Origin: Lepraria neglecta
Taxonomy: Eukaryota > Ascomycota > Lecanoromycetes > Lecanorales > Stereocaulaceae
Direction of reading: 5' to 3'
Length of the DNA stretch: 64,000 nucleotides
Assembly (NCBI GenBank): GCA_033220425.1
Contig: CM065649.1
Coordinates: 3,410,001-3,474,000, forward strand
Made by a program: the position numbers and the translations under genes. A model generated the notes under the pieces. That model saw nothing but the letters and a program-made list of their open reading frames with translations, did not search any database and was not told the DNA's origin. Within the stretch, counting starts at the first letter, position 1. Every line of letters begins with the position of its first letter. Below are positions 11,407-23,086 of the stretch, piece by piece.

Positions 11407-12978
11407 ATGCCTGCCTGCTTTAATAAGCTTCCCTTTGAAGTAAAAATAATAGTATGGTCGTATATCGATTACGATTATCCTAGCGATCCTTTCCAACGGG
11501 AGAGAGTCTCCCTCGTTCCCTACGTATGCGTCTCACGCGAATGGCAGCTGGCTTTTGAACGACTCACCTTTCGAAAGGTTGTCGTAAGGAGCAGCCAGGT
11601 GAGTCGTTTCAAGGAATACATTGTTGGTCATCGCATGGCGTCCTTGCGCACGCTGCGCTTCAGAATCATCATACCGAATTCCGACGCCTACGATTCGGTC
11701 AGGGGGACACAATGGGACAATAGAGCTTTCACTAGGAGTATCAAAGATCTTTGGGCCCTCCTAAAATCAATCGAAGACGGATGTCCTAAGCCGCAGGCGC
11801 TCAAATTGCGGGTACACCTTTCAGCCCAACCTTCAGACCCAGTCCGCAATTTTCGTGGCGATCCACTAGACTTCGTGGATGATAGGAATTTGGATGAAGT
11901 CGACGAACCCGACAGATTCGCCGAGATCTCGAATCGGTTACCATTCAAATCAATGAGAATCCCACAAGACCTGCCTCCGCTCCCTTGGGTTAATGGGTTT
12001 ATTTGGTCGGGTTCCTCTTTTCTTCAAGAGTTCCGTGGCATCCACAGCGCGGCTTTGAAGAGACTGGCATCCAGATTCCACGGCCTAACCTATTTCGAGG
12101 TTTATCTCAGCGAGGGTTCAACACAGATTCGCTCAGATATAGCGCGGGAAATGTCAAATCTGTCTCTGCCCCACCTTTCGGAATTAGTCTTTAATTTCGA
12201 ACCGCATTATAAACTCGACCGCTTGCCGAATATTAGCTCACGTTCCTCAGACGCGTTTTCTATGGCCGTCCATCGGCTTTTACAGTCTCCCAATCTCCTC
12301 AAGGTGACTCTTGGTGATCCTAATCACAACTGTTGTGTTCGCTTTACACCTGAGCTTTTTTGGCCTCAGCTTGAGGAATTTGGAGGCCGGCAGAAACCCT
12401 TCTGGCCATGTCTACAATCAATAATAGTGATGATTAGTTCGGTTTCTCCAGACGGAACACGGCTCCATATCCATGAACATCTGGTTGGCGAGTTCGAAAG
12501 TGTCCGGCTGAACATGGACAAGGTCAATCCGCTATTTATGGCTGCAGCTCGAGCTGCTCAACATATGCCCAAGTTATTAGAGATGAAATTGGGAGTAGAA
12601 GCGCATAAAGATATGGATAACCCGCTTTGTGAAATGGCGTTCGCTGCACAGGGTTATTGTTCAGAAGAAGATATAAAAGGCGATCATGCTGCCCTACGTC
12701 TTGACGGATTTATATTTTCAGACTCAAGAAAGCTAGTTTTGCTTTCGGACCAACTTGATTTGTCAAAGCCGCGGGTGTCAGTTGTTATGCCCAGCAAATG
12801 CACGATAGATAGTCGTCTAGCGCAGGTCTGGAAAACCAGCAAAGGAGAGGATATTGATTATAAAGTTTGCTATGGCTTCGTACACGACGACGACGACTAC
12901 GACGAAGACAGTGACTACGACGACGACTACGACGAAGATAACGACTACGACGACGACAACGATGAGGACGATGACTAG
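11407..12978 (+). CDS. F-box-like protein with Asp-rich tail
   Basis: Single-exon ORF of 523 aa, started at ATG 11407 (MPACFNKLPFEVKIIVWSYI). The opening LPFEVKIIVWSYID and the following SREWQLAFERLTFR match the two-helix F-box and the adjoining segment of fungal F-box proteins, which recruit targets to SCF ubiquitin ligases. Residues ~60-470 are Leu-rich and may form irregular repeats, although no clean LRR was seen. The last ~30 residues are almost only Asp, Glu and Tyr (DDDYDEDSDYDDDYDEDNDY), encoded by a tandem GACGAC repeat at 12886-12975, which would be prone to length change. It stands between a P450 relic and a kinase relic, in sequence otherwise full of decay, yet stays open. The target is unknown. 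Confidence 0.6.
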   Translation: MPACFNKLPFEVKIIVWSYIDYDYPSDPFQRERVSLVPYVCVSREWQLAFERLTFRKVVVRSSQVSRFKEYIVGHRMASLRTLRFRIIIPNSDAYDSVRGTQWDNRAFTRSIKDLWALLKSIEDGCPKPQALKLRVHLSAQPSDPVRNFRGDPLDFVDDRNLDEVDEPDRFAEISNRLPFKSMRIPQDLPPLPWVNGFIWSGSSFLQEFRGIHSAALKRLASRFHGLTYFEVYLSEGSTQIRSDIAREMSNLSLPHLSELVFNFEPHYKLDRLPNISSRSSDAFSMAVHRLLQSPNLLKVTLGDPNHNCCVRFTPELFWPQLEEFGGRQKPFWPCLQSIIVMISSVSPDGTRLHIHEHLVGEFESVRLNMDKVNPLFMAAARAAQHMPKLLEMKLGVEAHKDMDNPLCEMAFAAQGYCSEEDIKGDHAALRLDGFIFSDSRKLVLLSDQLDLSKPRVSVVMPSKCTIDSRLAQVWKTSKGEDIDYKVCYGFVHDDDDYDEDSDYDDDYDEDNDYDDDNDEDDD

Positions 12979-13034
12979 ACAGAGCGTCAATCTCTCTATA
13001 CGGAGCTGAAGGTTCGCTGCGTCCTTGTGTCGTT

Positions 13035-13766
13035 TTCGTGATAAGGAATGCGTTATACCTCGACCGGGCATTCCGCAGGACGACATCTCGGAGATAAAAT
13101 TATCATCACAGGCGCTACGATGACCAATGGCTTCACGGGCATGTTGATCGACCTGGACCTGGCAAAGGTGGTCGGCAGCGGGCGATCGGGGCGCGACACC
13201 AGACATGCAGTGTGGAGTTTATGGCGATTCAAGTTCTACAGCGTGCCGCTTACACTTACCGGCACGACCTTAAGTCATTTCTCTACGTATATCTGTGGAT
13301 CTGCGCTCGGCGTATCTGGGAAAGGGAATTTTTGTGCTCCGCTGTGGACCGGCCTAAAAGAAACATCTTGACAAAGTGGTATACGGGCAGCTTCGATGAC
13401 ATTACAGACGCAAAGCAAGGTTATATACACGTCGATAAATTTGAGGATATATTAAAGGAGTTTCCACAGGCCTTCGATCGTGTCAAGCTTATATGTAAAG
13501 AGATACGGGGTATCCTTTTCCCTTATAAGAACGGTTTACTCATTAGAACTCCGCCAGATTCGCCCGATAAGTTGTACGAACCCCTTCTTCCTCAATTGCG
13601 GATACGTTATTTAAGGCTGGCAAAAAGTCGAAAGTTTTTCTTAGAGCAATCAGAGAAGCTTTGTAGTCCGATAAGATACCAGGCCAGGATTAACCATCTT
13701 TATGATCGAGCAATGAGCTGCAAAATTTCAAGAATGGTACAGCTCTGTGGGATGGGGGCAAACTAA
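13035..13766 (+). pseudogene. FunK1-type protein kinase C-lobe, broken
   Basis: Three frames carry successive pieces of a fungal-specific FunK1 kinase. One has DDISE (13080-13094), in the place of the HRDIS catalytic loop. The next has NGFTGMLIDLDLAK (13125-13166), where IDLD is the DFG equivalent. The third, from about 13192, has GARHQTCSVEFMAIQVLQRA then YRHDLKSFLYVYLWICARR, typical of FunK1. Frame changes occur near 13098 and near 13189, and the HR of the catalytic motif is replaced. No N-lobe (ATP-binding) sequence is found upstream; the F-box-like gene ends only about 60 bp before. The result is a truncated, inactive kinase remnant. FunK1 genes are often multicopy, so active copies may exist elsewhere. 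Confidence 0.75.
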
Positions 13767-14587
13767 GAGTGTTAATTGAAGCAAGTAAGTGGATCGATCT
13801 CGAAATAAGTCTTAGATTCTAGGCCATTCAGCTGACACGACTTGCAGCCATCTGCGGTCTTCAGAACCCTCCGTAACGATGGTGCTCCGGCTACCAGCCA
13901 TTGAGACAATCAATTGAGATTTTCCTTAGCCGTCAACTGCGTTGAGCCAAATGGTCAGTCAAGCCATGTCAAGTCATCGATGAAGGTTCTGTGCGCTCTG
14001 AGAATGTCCAGCTGAAGAACTACTCCTGTAGGGCTGCCGCCCGGAATTATCGGTATTTCTGCTCCGGGGTATAACGCCAGGGCAATCTTAGGGGCGGAGG
14101 CAGCGAAAATTTGCAGAGCTCTACAATTCACCAACCAGGCAAATTTCGACAAAAGATCCGGTACCAGCCTTTTAGAGACGTACAAAATCCACAACTCTAT
14201 ACGCAAAAATATATTTGTCAAACTTCGTATTTGTGGAGTTAGAGCAAGGTGAACGGTTGGGGGGTGAACCCTTCAACGATTCCTTGGCCCTTTCTAACTC
14301 GTGCGAACCTCGCACGAAGACGCAAACGCCATCATCAGGCTTCACTATTCGTCAGCAGCATCAGATTTCTAAACCCTCGTTAGGAATCGCTTCAACCGGA
14401 GTTGTCGGTTAAAGCACCCCCGGGGATAATTTCTATTTCCACCTCTACGTCACTATCTCTTGGAAAAATGGAGAAGACGGAGTATAAAGAGTCAACAATG
14501 CCTCCTTCAACGAACCCTCCATTCCACACCTGCCATCACTCATTGCCACCTTTTACCAGACCCCAATGAACAATCCCATCTACAAAA
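13767..14587. other. Intergenic, no supported gene
   Basis: Open frames of 65-96 codons occur on both strands but lack domains and overlap each other. One on the minus strand (14221-13955) has fair composition (IALALYPGAEIPIIPGGSP) but no start context or partner exon I could find. The last 150 bp are the A/C-rich leader of the aldo/keto reductase. Confidence 0.3.
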
Positions 14588-15673
14588 ATGGCACCACCCC
14601 AACTCCCCACATGCAAACTCGGCCGCAACGGCCCTGAAGTCACTGCCCTCGGATTCGGCGCCATGGGTCTCTCAGCCTTCTACGGCACCCCCGAAGACGA
14701 CGAAGCCCGCTTCAAAGTCCTCGACAAAGCCTACGAGCTCGGCGAGCTAAACTGGGACACCGCAGACGTCTACATGGACAACGAAGACCTGATCGGGAAA
14801 TGGTTCAAGAGGACGGGTAAGCGGGACGAGATATTCCTCGCCACCAAGTTCGCAAATACCTTCCAAGATGGGAAGATGGTTCAGAGGAGCGATCCGGAGT
14901 ATGTAAGGCAGGCGTGTGAGAAGAGTTTGCAGAGGTTGGGGATCCCGACGATTGATTTGTATTATTGTCATCGGTTGGATCTGGTGACGCCTGTTGAGAA
15001 GACTGTGGAGGTTATGGCGCAGTTGAAGAAGTGAGACATTTCTCTGCTACAATCACTCCATCCCTTCCTTGTACAACGACTAATTTATCACAGAGAGGGA
15101 AAGATCAAGCACCTAGGCCTCTCCGAAGTCTCCTCCAGCACCCTCCGCCGCGCCTGCAAAGTCCACCACATCGATGCCGTCCAAATCGAATACTCCCCCT
15201 TCACAACCGACATCGAATCACCAGACATCGGCCTCCTCAAAACATGCCGCGAGCTTGGAGTTGCCACAGTCGCCTACTCCCCCCTCGGTCGAGGAATGCT
15301 CACCGGCGCCTACAAATCCCCCGCAGATTTCGAAGAGGGAGACTTCCGGAAAATGGCTCCCCGCTTCTCAGAGGAGAATTTCCCCAAGAACTTGAAACTA
15401 GCGGATGAGATTGGTGCTATTGCGAAGAAGAAGGGCTGCACGGCGGGGCAATTGACGTTGGCCTGGCTCTTAGCTCAGGGAAATGATATCATTCCTATTC
15501 CAGGGACGAAGAAGGTGAAGTATCTGGAAGAGAACATGGGGGCGTTGAACATCAAGCTTACGAAAGAGGAGGAAAAGGAGATTCGGCAGGCGGTGGAAGG
15601 CGCGGACGTGCATGGGATACGGTACCCAGAGGCGATGGCGGGGAGGTTGTTCGCCGAGAGCCCTGAATTGTAG
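14588..15673 (+). CDS. Aldo/keto reductase
   Basis: Exons 14588-15030 and 15094-15673 (340 aa) join at a GTGAGA...CACAG intron. The protein is a TIM-barrel NADPH oxidoreductase reducing aldehydes or ketones in the cytosol. It opens with CKLGRNGPEVTALGFGAMGL, and the catalytic tetrad is visible as Asp in WDTADVY, Tyr in that motif, Lys in LATKF, and His in DLYYCHRLD. NADP-binding signatures IPIPGTKK and YLEENMGAL lie near the C-terminus. It is closest to the AKR13/YakC group, whose fungal members are often annotated as pyridoxal reductase or general AKRs. The natural substrate cannot be told from sequence. Length is normal and the gene looks intact. Confidence 0.93.
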
Positions 15674-16524
15674 GAAGGATGAGGTACAAGTGGATGAATG
15701 AACGGGCTCGAGTGCTCTTTTCTGAGTGTATATATGTGGCATTGTAAATTATTACAAGCCGAGCTCTGGCTCTGAAAAGCAATTCAGATCATTACATAGT
15801 ATCTTATCTACTCTCTGTTGCAATCCGTTGCTTGATTGCTTTCTATGCGATTCCAGAAGCCTGTTGCTAGCCGTTCTTTGTCTGTTTTGGCCATATATGG
15901 GGCCCTGGGGGCCCCCATTAGCTAGGTATCCTTCCCAGCCTATTGCCACATTGCAACACTCTTGCTCTCTAACCGTGGTCAATGAGGACCACTTCCTACA
16001 TCTCGGAGTAGTAAAGCTCGCGAATGACACAGGAAATTGGAGTTGTGCTACAATTTTGAGAAATTCGAATCTCCCATATTTTGGAGAATAGGACATATTT
16101 GACTCGGATTGACTAAGCCTTCGGCAATCAGCAACCCCCTAATAGCCCGTCGACAGTCCCTCAACGGTCTTTCAACAGCCACTCAACAGGCTGTCAACAT
16201 GCCGTTCGCGCTAATATGACCCCAACAGGCCAGAGAAGACCACGACGCTCAAAGACGAAAAGGTTGAAACCTCATTAAGGACTAGCTCCTCTAGCCGAGT
16301 TCGTCGAAAAGTCGTAGGGTAGGCAAGCTAGAACTGACATAAACACAATTCGTCTCGCATTGACGTATCTAATACATTTATGATGACATTTTTCGCATGG
16401 CTGGACTGGTAAGGTAGTATAGTATATAGAGCAATTTTCATCCACCATTCATGTCCATCCCAATCCAGCCATAACCTGCCCTACCCAAACGCTTGCAAAT
16501 ACCACCTTGGCGACTTGCCCAAAC
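15674..16524. other. Convergent intergenic region with an 11-bp repeat
   Basis: Holds the 3' ends of the aldo/keto reductase (+) and the amino-acid permease (-). No gene is supported. A five-unit 11-bp repeat lies at 16150-16204 and is listed separately. Confidence 0.3.
16150..16204 (+). repeat. 11-bp tandem repeat, TCAAC register
   Basis: Five units start at 16150, 16161, 16172, 16183 and 16194. Each begins TCRAC (TCGAC, then four TCAAC) and is followed by six variable bases. The exact 11-bp spacing with only the first five bases conserved is unusual for a microsatellite. It lies between two convergent genes. Confidence 0.6.
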
Positions 16525-18172
16525 TCACGCCGAAGATTTCGAATTATCAGCACAGGAGAAACTCCCGTTCGAACTGGTAGCGTCCGCATGGATAGCCGTG
16601 CCTGAAGCATACAAGCCCAGTCCGCACTGCAATACTTGTCAGCATCAAGGTTCAACACAGCAGAAAGCATGAAGGGGGTTTACAATAGCAGCCCCAATGC
16701 AAAAGATAACCGCATTCAACCCGGTCAAAAACATCTTCCGTCCATTCTCCCTATATCGTCCGTAATTCATATACAGCCAGAAAACACCGCTCAAACCATA
16801 CGTAAACCAACTTGCGAAAAGGGCGCTGATGAGCGACAGTAGGTCGTTGAAGACGGGTATAGCCTCCGCGATGATCCACGCAATGATCCAGAGGACCAAC
16901 ACGATGATAGCCCACAGTCCGAAACTCGACCAGCTCTTCTTGCTCATGCGATCTGTACCGCGGAAAAGACGCACGTATATATACTTAGCAGCGACATGGC
17001 CGTTGATGACACCAGCGATGACAATCGTGGGGATAGCGATGCCGTAGGCGATCTTCTGCAGCAGAGGAGAGGTTGAACCAAGCGCTGGACTGGCAACACT
17101 GGTTCCGGCGTAGCGGTAGGTCACGACGGCCACGATGAGGTACATGCTCGTGTCGACTCCTTGGAGGAGGAAGAGCGCTTTGGGGTATTGTTCTGGGTGT
17201 TTGAGCTCGGAGATGAAGGAGAAGAATGCGACGTGGCCTGAGAATATCGTTAGTGACAACCATCTCCGTCAGAGAGTAGGATAAGTCATGCCTGCATAAG
17301 CGAAGATGATGTTCGTCACGGCCACAAACCCCTTATAGAGATTTGACTTTACCGCAACATCCACCTTCCCATCCCCAGGTCTCTCAATCCCCACTCCCGC
17401 CATCGTAATAACAACAGCGGCAATGATGGATATAAAACTGACAATAGCCATATAGCTAACTCTCTTCAATGTCCTCGGCAACGTACAAATCAGACAAACG
17501 AGAAACCCTACAAAGCCAAATACGATGGTACAAGTTCCATGTCCTGTGAGCACGTTCAACATTATAGAGAAAGTGAGGATGTGGCTGCCCATGACGAAGA
17601 CGAGGAAGAGGATCTGGGCGCCGCCAAAGATCTCACGTCCCCAGCGACCGGCCATCACTTCTCCTGCGTCTGCCATGTTGTGGACGTGGGGGTAGGCGAG
17701 TTTGAATTGGCCGATTACGAAGCCGGTGTAGGTTGCTAGGATGCCGAGGCCTACGATGAGGATGACACCACTGATGGAGACGTGGTCAGTGGTAGCTTCA
17801 AGCAGACTCTCTTGGGGCAAGACTCACGGAGCAATGCCAATAGCAGCCAGAACGGAGGGAAGCGAGAGGATACCGAGTGATATGGTCTCTGCGATCATGA
17901 TCATGCCTGCTTGCCTGAGTTCTCCCATCAGCAACCTTATGTATTCTATCGTCGGATCTAGATACTCACCACCACGCCATCGTCCTGTATTTGACCTCGG
18001 AGTTCGTCTCATCTCCAAACGGATCCTCTTTACCCTTGTTGCTGACGCTCGTTGAGCGACCCTTTTCCACTCCATTTTCAAGGTTTTCATCGCTTCCATA
18101 GTCAGGTTGGTATTTTTTGCCATCAACAGCTGCGTCATAGCCGTAGCCATGTCGGTAATCGGTCTCTACCAT
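16525..18172 (-). CDS. Amino-acid permease (AAAP family, MTR-like)
   Basis: Exons 18172-17970, 17914-17828, 17770-17292, 17237-16684 and 16626-16525 give 474 aa with about 11 membrane helices. The hydrophilic N-terminus (to YRTMAWW) leads into GMIMIAETISLGILSLPSVL, the first helix and substrate motif of Aa_trans proteins. It resembles the N. crassa mtr neutral amino-acid permease of the plasma membrane. The third intron (17291-17238) begins GC rather than GT; only this junction restores IIFAYAGHVAFFSF, and CTAAC lies near its 3' end. I chose ATG 18172 because the open frame upstream lacks family resemblance. The last exon is short and ends NSKSSA. Confidence 0.9.
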
Positions 18173-18882
18173 GGCAGACAGGTCGCGTGCAAGCTCCGGT
18201 AGGTTGGCGACCAAGTCAACCGAGCCTTTAGGGCTGTATGACGCTTTAGAGAAGTAGCACAGGGCTTGAGGGTGAGTTTGAGGCTTGACCGTGAGTCGTT
18301 GAGGTTGCGAACGAGGTGGAGTAGGCTGTTGGAGAGGAGTGAGCAAGTATGCTCCTTATTATCCATTGGTGCAAGCCGACCCTCACTTGACGACTCGACT
18401 AACATCCTTTTCAGTAAAGTTCCATGACGTCCCGCATGGCATTCTGTAGGATCTCGAATCCCCTACCAATCAATTCATGCGGATCTGCTCGGTCGTTCGG
18501 TTGGATCGGCGAGTGGGTCCGTGTATGAAGTGTGCTCCCTCTTGTTGGTAACCTTGGCTCTGAGCATGAGCTTTCGTGCCGAGCCTGTACACAATCATGA
18601 GTCTGAAGCATCATGGCTGGAGGGCTAAAAGCCAACATGTTGCTGATGACCAATGTTGGAAGAGTGAATGCTTTGTCTAAGGAATTAGAGTCGAGTCTGA
18701 GAAAAGTATGTGACGTAGTGCGCGGCGGGGAGCTTTACTAGCGTCCCGACTGACACCGAGGCGGCTCAAACTCTTGTGCGTGGAGATGTATAAGTTGGTC
18801 ACCAGTTTTGATTTGACTTAGTTAAATAGTCTATAAGCTTTCCAAGAACAAACCCATATGTAAAAAACGCGGACTCGAACCC
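18173..18882. other. Permease promoter and GUT2 3' flank
   Basis: No gene is supported. The permease leader extends into this region. A GGACTCGAACCCC word at 18871-18883 resembles a tRNA T-loop but overlaps the GUT2 stop, and no tRNA fold surrounds it. Confidence 0.3.
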
Positions 18883-21226
18883 CTACTTGTTGACGGAAGA
18901 ATCAGTCTTCAGTACCGGTTTCTCGCCAGACTGGAATTTGGAATCGCTCTCCATCGTGTCTGCCGGGGCATCTGTGATCGTTGTTAGCAAGCCCTCATCC
19001 AAGTTCTATGTGGAGGAAAGACATACCATGCCTAGAATACAGCTTCCTCTCATGCTCATCATACTCCCCTGCCTTCCCACTCTCGACATCTCTTCTCGTA
19101 ACACTCAACTTGCTCTTCGCTAAACCCATGCTAGCCAAGAATTGCACGCTGTCTTTCCACTCTCTATCTTTTCGCTTGCTGTCCCATTTCAACTCCTCTG
19201 CCATTAGGTCGATGACAGTCGGCAGTGCTTCGAGGGCTGCTTGGGCATTGAGGAAAGCTAAACGTGTTCGCCTTGCTAATACATCAACCGCTGTCTGCGC
19301 ATACTCATGACGCACAGCGTAACGAACCTCCCCATCGACGAATGGGTAGAGAGGGGAGATCTTGATACCTCGCACGGGGTATCTTTGCTCCGTAGGCGAT
19401 GACAGTGCAGCGACAGTCCACGCACGATCCCCGTAAGACTCGCAGAGATGTCTTGCGACGATGCTCTCAAGGCCAAAGTGCTGGATCAGATTGATAAACA
19501 ATGTCTTCGAGAAGCCATGAGCGCCGATCAGCCGGACTTGATGCGTCTGACAAGTACCGTCTAGAGGCGCACTGTCGTCCATCATCTCCGTTCCACTAAT
19601 GCGTGGGCCCTGAAGGACAGGTGAACTCTTGATGTCGTAGATCTTCAATGCCTCGTCTACAGTCTCCTCGGCCATCTGCCTATAGGTTGTCCATTTTCCT
19701 CCTGCGCAAGTCAAAAGTCCAGAGTCGGAGACAGTAATCAGATGATTTCGAACGAGTGATTCTGTGTTTTTCGATTTAGGATCTTTGACGAGCGGTCTAA
19801 TGCCGGACCATGCCGCAAGTACGTCGCCTCTTCGTACGTTGATATCAGACGCCAGGTAGCCGCGGATTTCTGAAAGAATCCAATTGATCTCCTCTTCACC
19901 AGCAATGGGATTCTGTGCGATGTTTGTAGGAGCATCTGTAGTTCCAGCGATAGTGTTGCCCTGCCATGGCAGAAAGAAGATGACTCGGCCATCAGATGTC
20001 GAGGGGTCAATGAGACCCATCTTTGAAGGACTGTAGTAACCTGGCAATATGACATGGACGCCTGAGCTTGGAGCAACAATCTCACTGGCGTCCTGATCGT
20101 CCATCTTGCGTATTGAGTCTGTGAATGGTCCAGTGGCATTGACAACGCCTTTGGCTTTGATGGTGAATTCTTGAGCTTTCTTCCCATCCTTCTCTTGCAC
20201 CAAGTCTTTGACCCGAGCGCCATCGATTTTGCCAGTCGCGTCCTTCTCCAAGCCTGTGACTTCGATGTGATTTACTACTGTAGTGCCGTAAAGCGCTGCT
20301 GTCATTGCCAATGATATATTCATTCGGGAGTCATTGTGGGCGCCATCTGCTAGCCATCAGCGTCTGTTCATGCAAGAATCGCTAAGACAAATGTACCATA
20401 GTAGACTAGAGCTCCAAAAAGATTGTCTTTCCTCAACATGGGAAAGGCATCCATAGCTCTGCTCTTCGTCAAGAAGTACGAGCTCTCAATGCCCTCAGAC
20501 CCAGCCAAGAAGTCGTAGAATTTGGTACCAGCCCAGAAATATGGAGCCTGCCACCATTTCTGTAAAGGTATCATGATAGGTAGCCAACTCGATAGATGTG
20601 GTGCGGTATCCAGGAAGTACTTTCGCTCCCGCAACGCCTCCTTCACCAGCTTGTACCTGTATGATCTCAGCGGTGTTCTATTCGGTCACAGTGCCATTGC
20701 GTCCATACTGATTGTAATCGAGCTCCCAAACAGCCTTTTCCAAATACCTAACGCCTCCATGTACTAGTTTCGTGCTCTTGCTGCTGGTGCCACTTGCAAA
20801 GTCGTCCCTCTCAACCATAGCCACTTTCAATCCTCTTGTAGCCGCATCCAGAGCAATCCCAGATCCCGTTGCCCCTCCACCAATGACCAGCAGGTCGTAG
20901 GGTTCCGCTCCATCTTCTGTAGCATTCTCTTCTCCCTTGCCTCCATCCGATGTGATGCTGCCCAGGAAGCCTTTACTTTTCCCCAATGCACTCTTCACAC
21001 CTCCACTCCTCTTTAGATCCGCAATCTGCTCCTCCCTACTCTTCACCAAGGGAAATCTTGGCGGGTCCAGATGCCCTTCTTCGCCATATTTGGGTGGAGG
21101 AACAACTGCTGGGTCGGAGCCTGGTATGTGTCGTGGTCGGTAGGAAATGTAGAGTACGCCACCACCAATAGCAGCAGCAGCGGTAGTGTAGAGGAGAGGA
21201 CGAAAGAAACGGCTTCGGGTAGCCAT
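18883..21226 (-). CDS. gut2: FAD glycerol-3-phosphate dehydrogenase, mitochondrial
   Basis: Exons 21226-20709, 20656-20397, 20346-19027 and 18971-18883 sum to 728 aa. The enzyme oxidises glycerol-3-phosphate to dihydroxyacetone phosphate and passes electrons to ubiquinone on the inner mitochondrial membrane. The N-terminus is basic and followed by a hydrophobic stretch ([17 protein letters not shown]), fitting import and anchoring. The FAD-binding motif [19 protein letters not shown] is at about residue 115, and [20 protein letters not shown] follows. The substrate region includes IAGTTDAP and [13 protein letters not shown], with the C-terminal DAO_C domain after it. Three introns have GTATG/GTACA donors. 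It lies head-to-tail upstream of nothing related; a flavin monooxygenase follows on the same strand. Intact. Confidence 0.96.
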
Positions 21227-21665
21227 GACGGAGAAATCGAGGATGGAGGAGAGCCAAGGGTTTGGTTTGGTAGCTATATTGACGGTGGCAAAGGAACCCT
21301 CATCTTGTCTTTATATTCGTCCCGGGCAATGACTCGCCAGAACTCGGTTATACTCGCAGGACAAGGCTAGTGATGGCAGGGAGTACCTCTGCCGCTTTGA
21401 AGCCCATCCATACAACTTGACGTGACTCCGACCACTTCTCCGAAAAGTCAACACGAAATTCCCGAGGTAAAGCCGATATATCGACATCAGAGGGCACTGT
21501 CACGAATGCTCCGAGGATCTACATTTCATTGAGTGTATATCAAATGGCTTAATTATAGCTACAGGGTTGTCTGTAGTGAGCCGTAGCCCAACAACAAGCT
21601 GACCAATTGGGCGAGTTGTGGAAGCATTTGTAACAGACTTTGCTCATATCCCAAATGCACACTCT
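21227..21665. other. GUT2 promoter region, no gene
   Basis: Separates the GUT2 start from the 3' end of the FAD monooxygenase. No ORF or repeat of note was found. Confidence 0.3.
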
Positions 21666-23086
21666 TCATAAATTCGATTTAAATTGCCCAGCCGTACCTG
21701 GAAAAGTTCCCTCCTTATACAGTTTCCAGGCCTTCTCCACCTCTTCGAAAGCGTTGTAACCGAAAAGCCATGGCTGAAACACGGGATCCGCCCAACGATT
21801 AGGATATCCTTCAAATGGTTCATGATCAGTCAATTGACGATCTCGCTCTTGCTGGCGTGGGCCGTCCACCATGTGAAAGATATCCCTCAATGCAGTGCTG
21901 CCCTTGACGACGCGCGTAGTGCGGTCTTTCCGTAGCCGCTCGAAAATGGTAAGGACATCTCCGATCTGCGAACGGCGCTCTATGCGCTCGAAGAGAGCAC
22001 CGAGAACAGCTCCATCTTCTACTGCTTGGGCTGCTCCTTGGGCACTGCCAATTTTATGTTAGATCTGCGGAGGGCCATGCGAAGAGGGAGAATAAGGAAC
22101 TTACAGGTATGGCAGAGTTGCGTGACAAGCGTCCCCTAGCAGGACAAACTTCCCACTGGGATGACTCCAGCTATCCATCTCTTCGCTATTCAGCAGTCGC
22201 CATTTCGTCGTCTCTTGCACCATTCCAAGTAACGTCTTCAATTTCGGATCCCACCCGGCGAAGAAATCTCTCATCTCTTGCAGATCAGCTTTGGCAGTAT
22301 TCACCATCTCAGGCAGATTGTCAGGACATATGAGTACGATATTGTATAGGCCACCGCCTTGCAGAAGATAGCAAACAACGTGACCGAGTGGCCCGATCCA
22401 GTAATTTATGGCGGGCTTCTCAGCCAGGCTTCGCAAATCAGGGTGTTTCTTCATGTCTTCCGCTTTTATGACAATGCGGTAGGCCAGGTCACCAGTCAAG
22501 TGGGGAGGGTCCGGACAACCAAGCAGCGATTCTCGACATATTGACTTGAGCCCATCGGCTCCGAGTATTAAGTCCGCCTGAAGGTCAGGTCTATCTTTCA
22601 TCTGGATTGTAGCATTGTCAAAGTCTAAGCCTGTGACAATTGACCCTAATTGCATTTTGACACCCAATCGCTCTGCTTCGGACACGAGTATCTTGTGGTA
22701 ATCTGCCCGGTGAATGTGTAGATAAGGGACACCGTAGCGTTTCTCGGCGTAGGGGACCATGTTGAGCTTACTGAGGATGGCGCCATCGCGGTAGGATCGT
22801 ATTATGAAGTCGCTAGGTCGCACTGAGACAGACTCAATCTTTTCAAGGAGGCCGAAGTGTTTGAGGATGAGGGAAGAGTTTGGGGGAATCTGTATGCCTG
22901 CGCCAATCTAGGACTCCAGAGTCAGCATCCACCAAGTAAATTAAACAGATCAAGACCTACCTCTCCCAGCACTGGCGCCTGCTCAAGTATGGTGACCATG
23001 TGCCCTGCGCGGGCAATACCAATGGCAGCTGCCAGGCCACCCAGGCCAGCTCCAATGACGGCGACGTGGAATTTGAGCTCACCCAT
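21666..23086 (-). CDS. FAD-dependent monooxygenase (salicylate hydroxylase-like)
   Basis: Exons 23086-22961, 22907-22105 and 22044-21666 give 435 aa. It is a group A flavoprotein monooxygenase that would hydroxylate an aromatic or polyketide-like substrate using NAD(P)H and O2. The protein begins MGELKFHVAVIGAGLGGLAA (GxGxxG dinucleotide fold). LILGADGLKS is the DG motif, and FVLLGDACHATLPYL is the GD motif that binds the FAD ribityl chain. Introns fall right after the first strand-helix unit (before IGAGIQIPPNSS) and right after the GD motif. The monooxygenase at 46338-47801 has introns at the same two places. No membrane anchor is seen. The substrate is unknown. Confidence 0.92.

Noticed and set aside
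12817-13206. Minus-strand ORF with Val-rich hydrophobic run
   Set aside because: It is the antisense of the GAC repeat coding the Asp-rich tail, not a membrane protein.
13955-14221. 88-codon minus-strand ORF with hydrophobic, protein-like composition
   Set aside because: No domain, no start context and no partner exon in phase.
18860-18890. tRNA T-loop-like word (GGGGTTCGAGTCC on the minus strand)
   Set aside because: It overlaps the stop codon and 3' end of GUT2, and no D-arm or anticodon arm is found at proper spacing.
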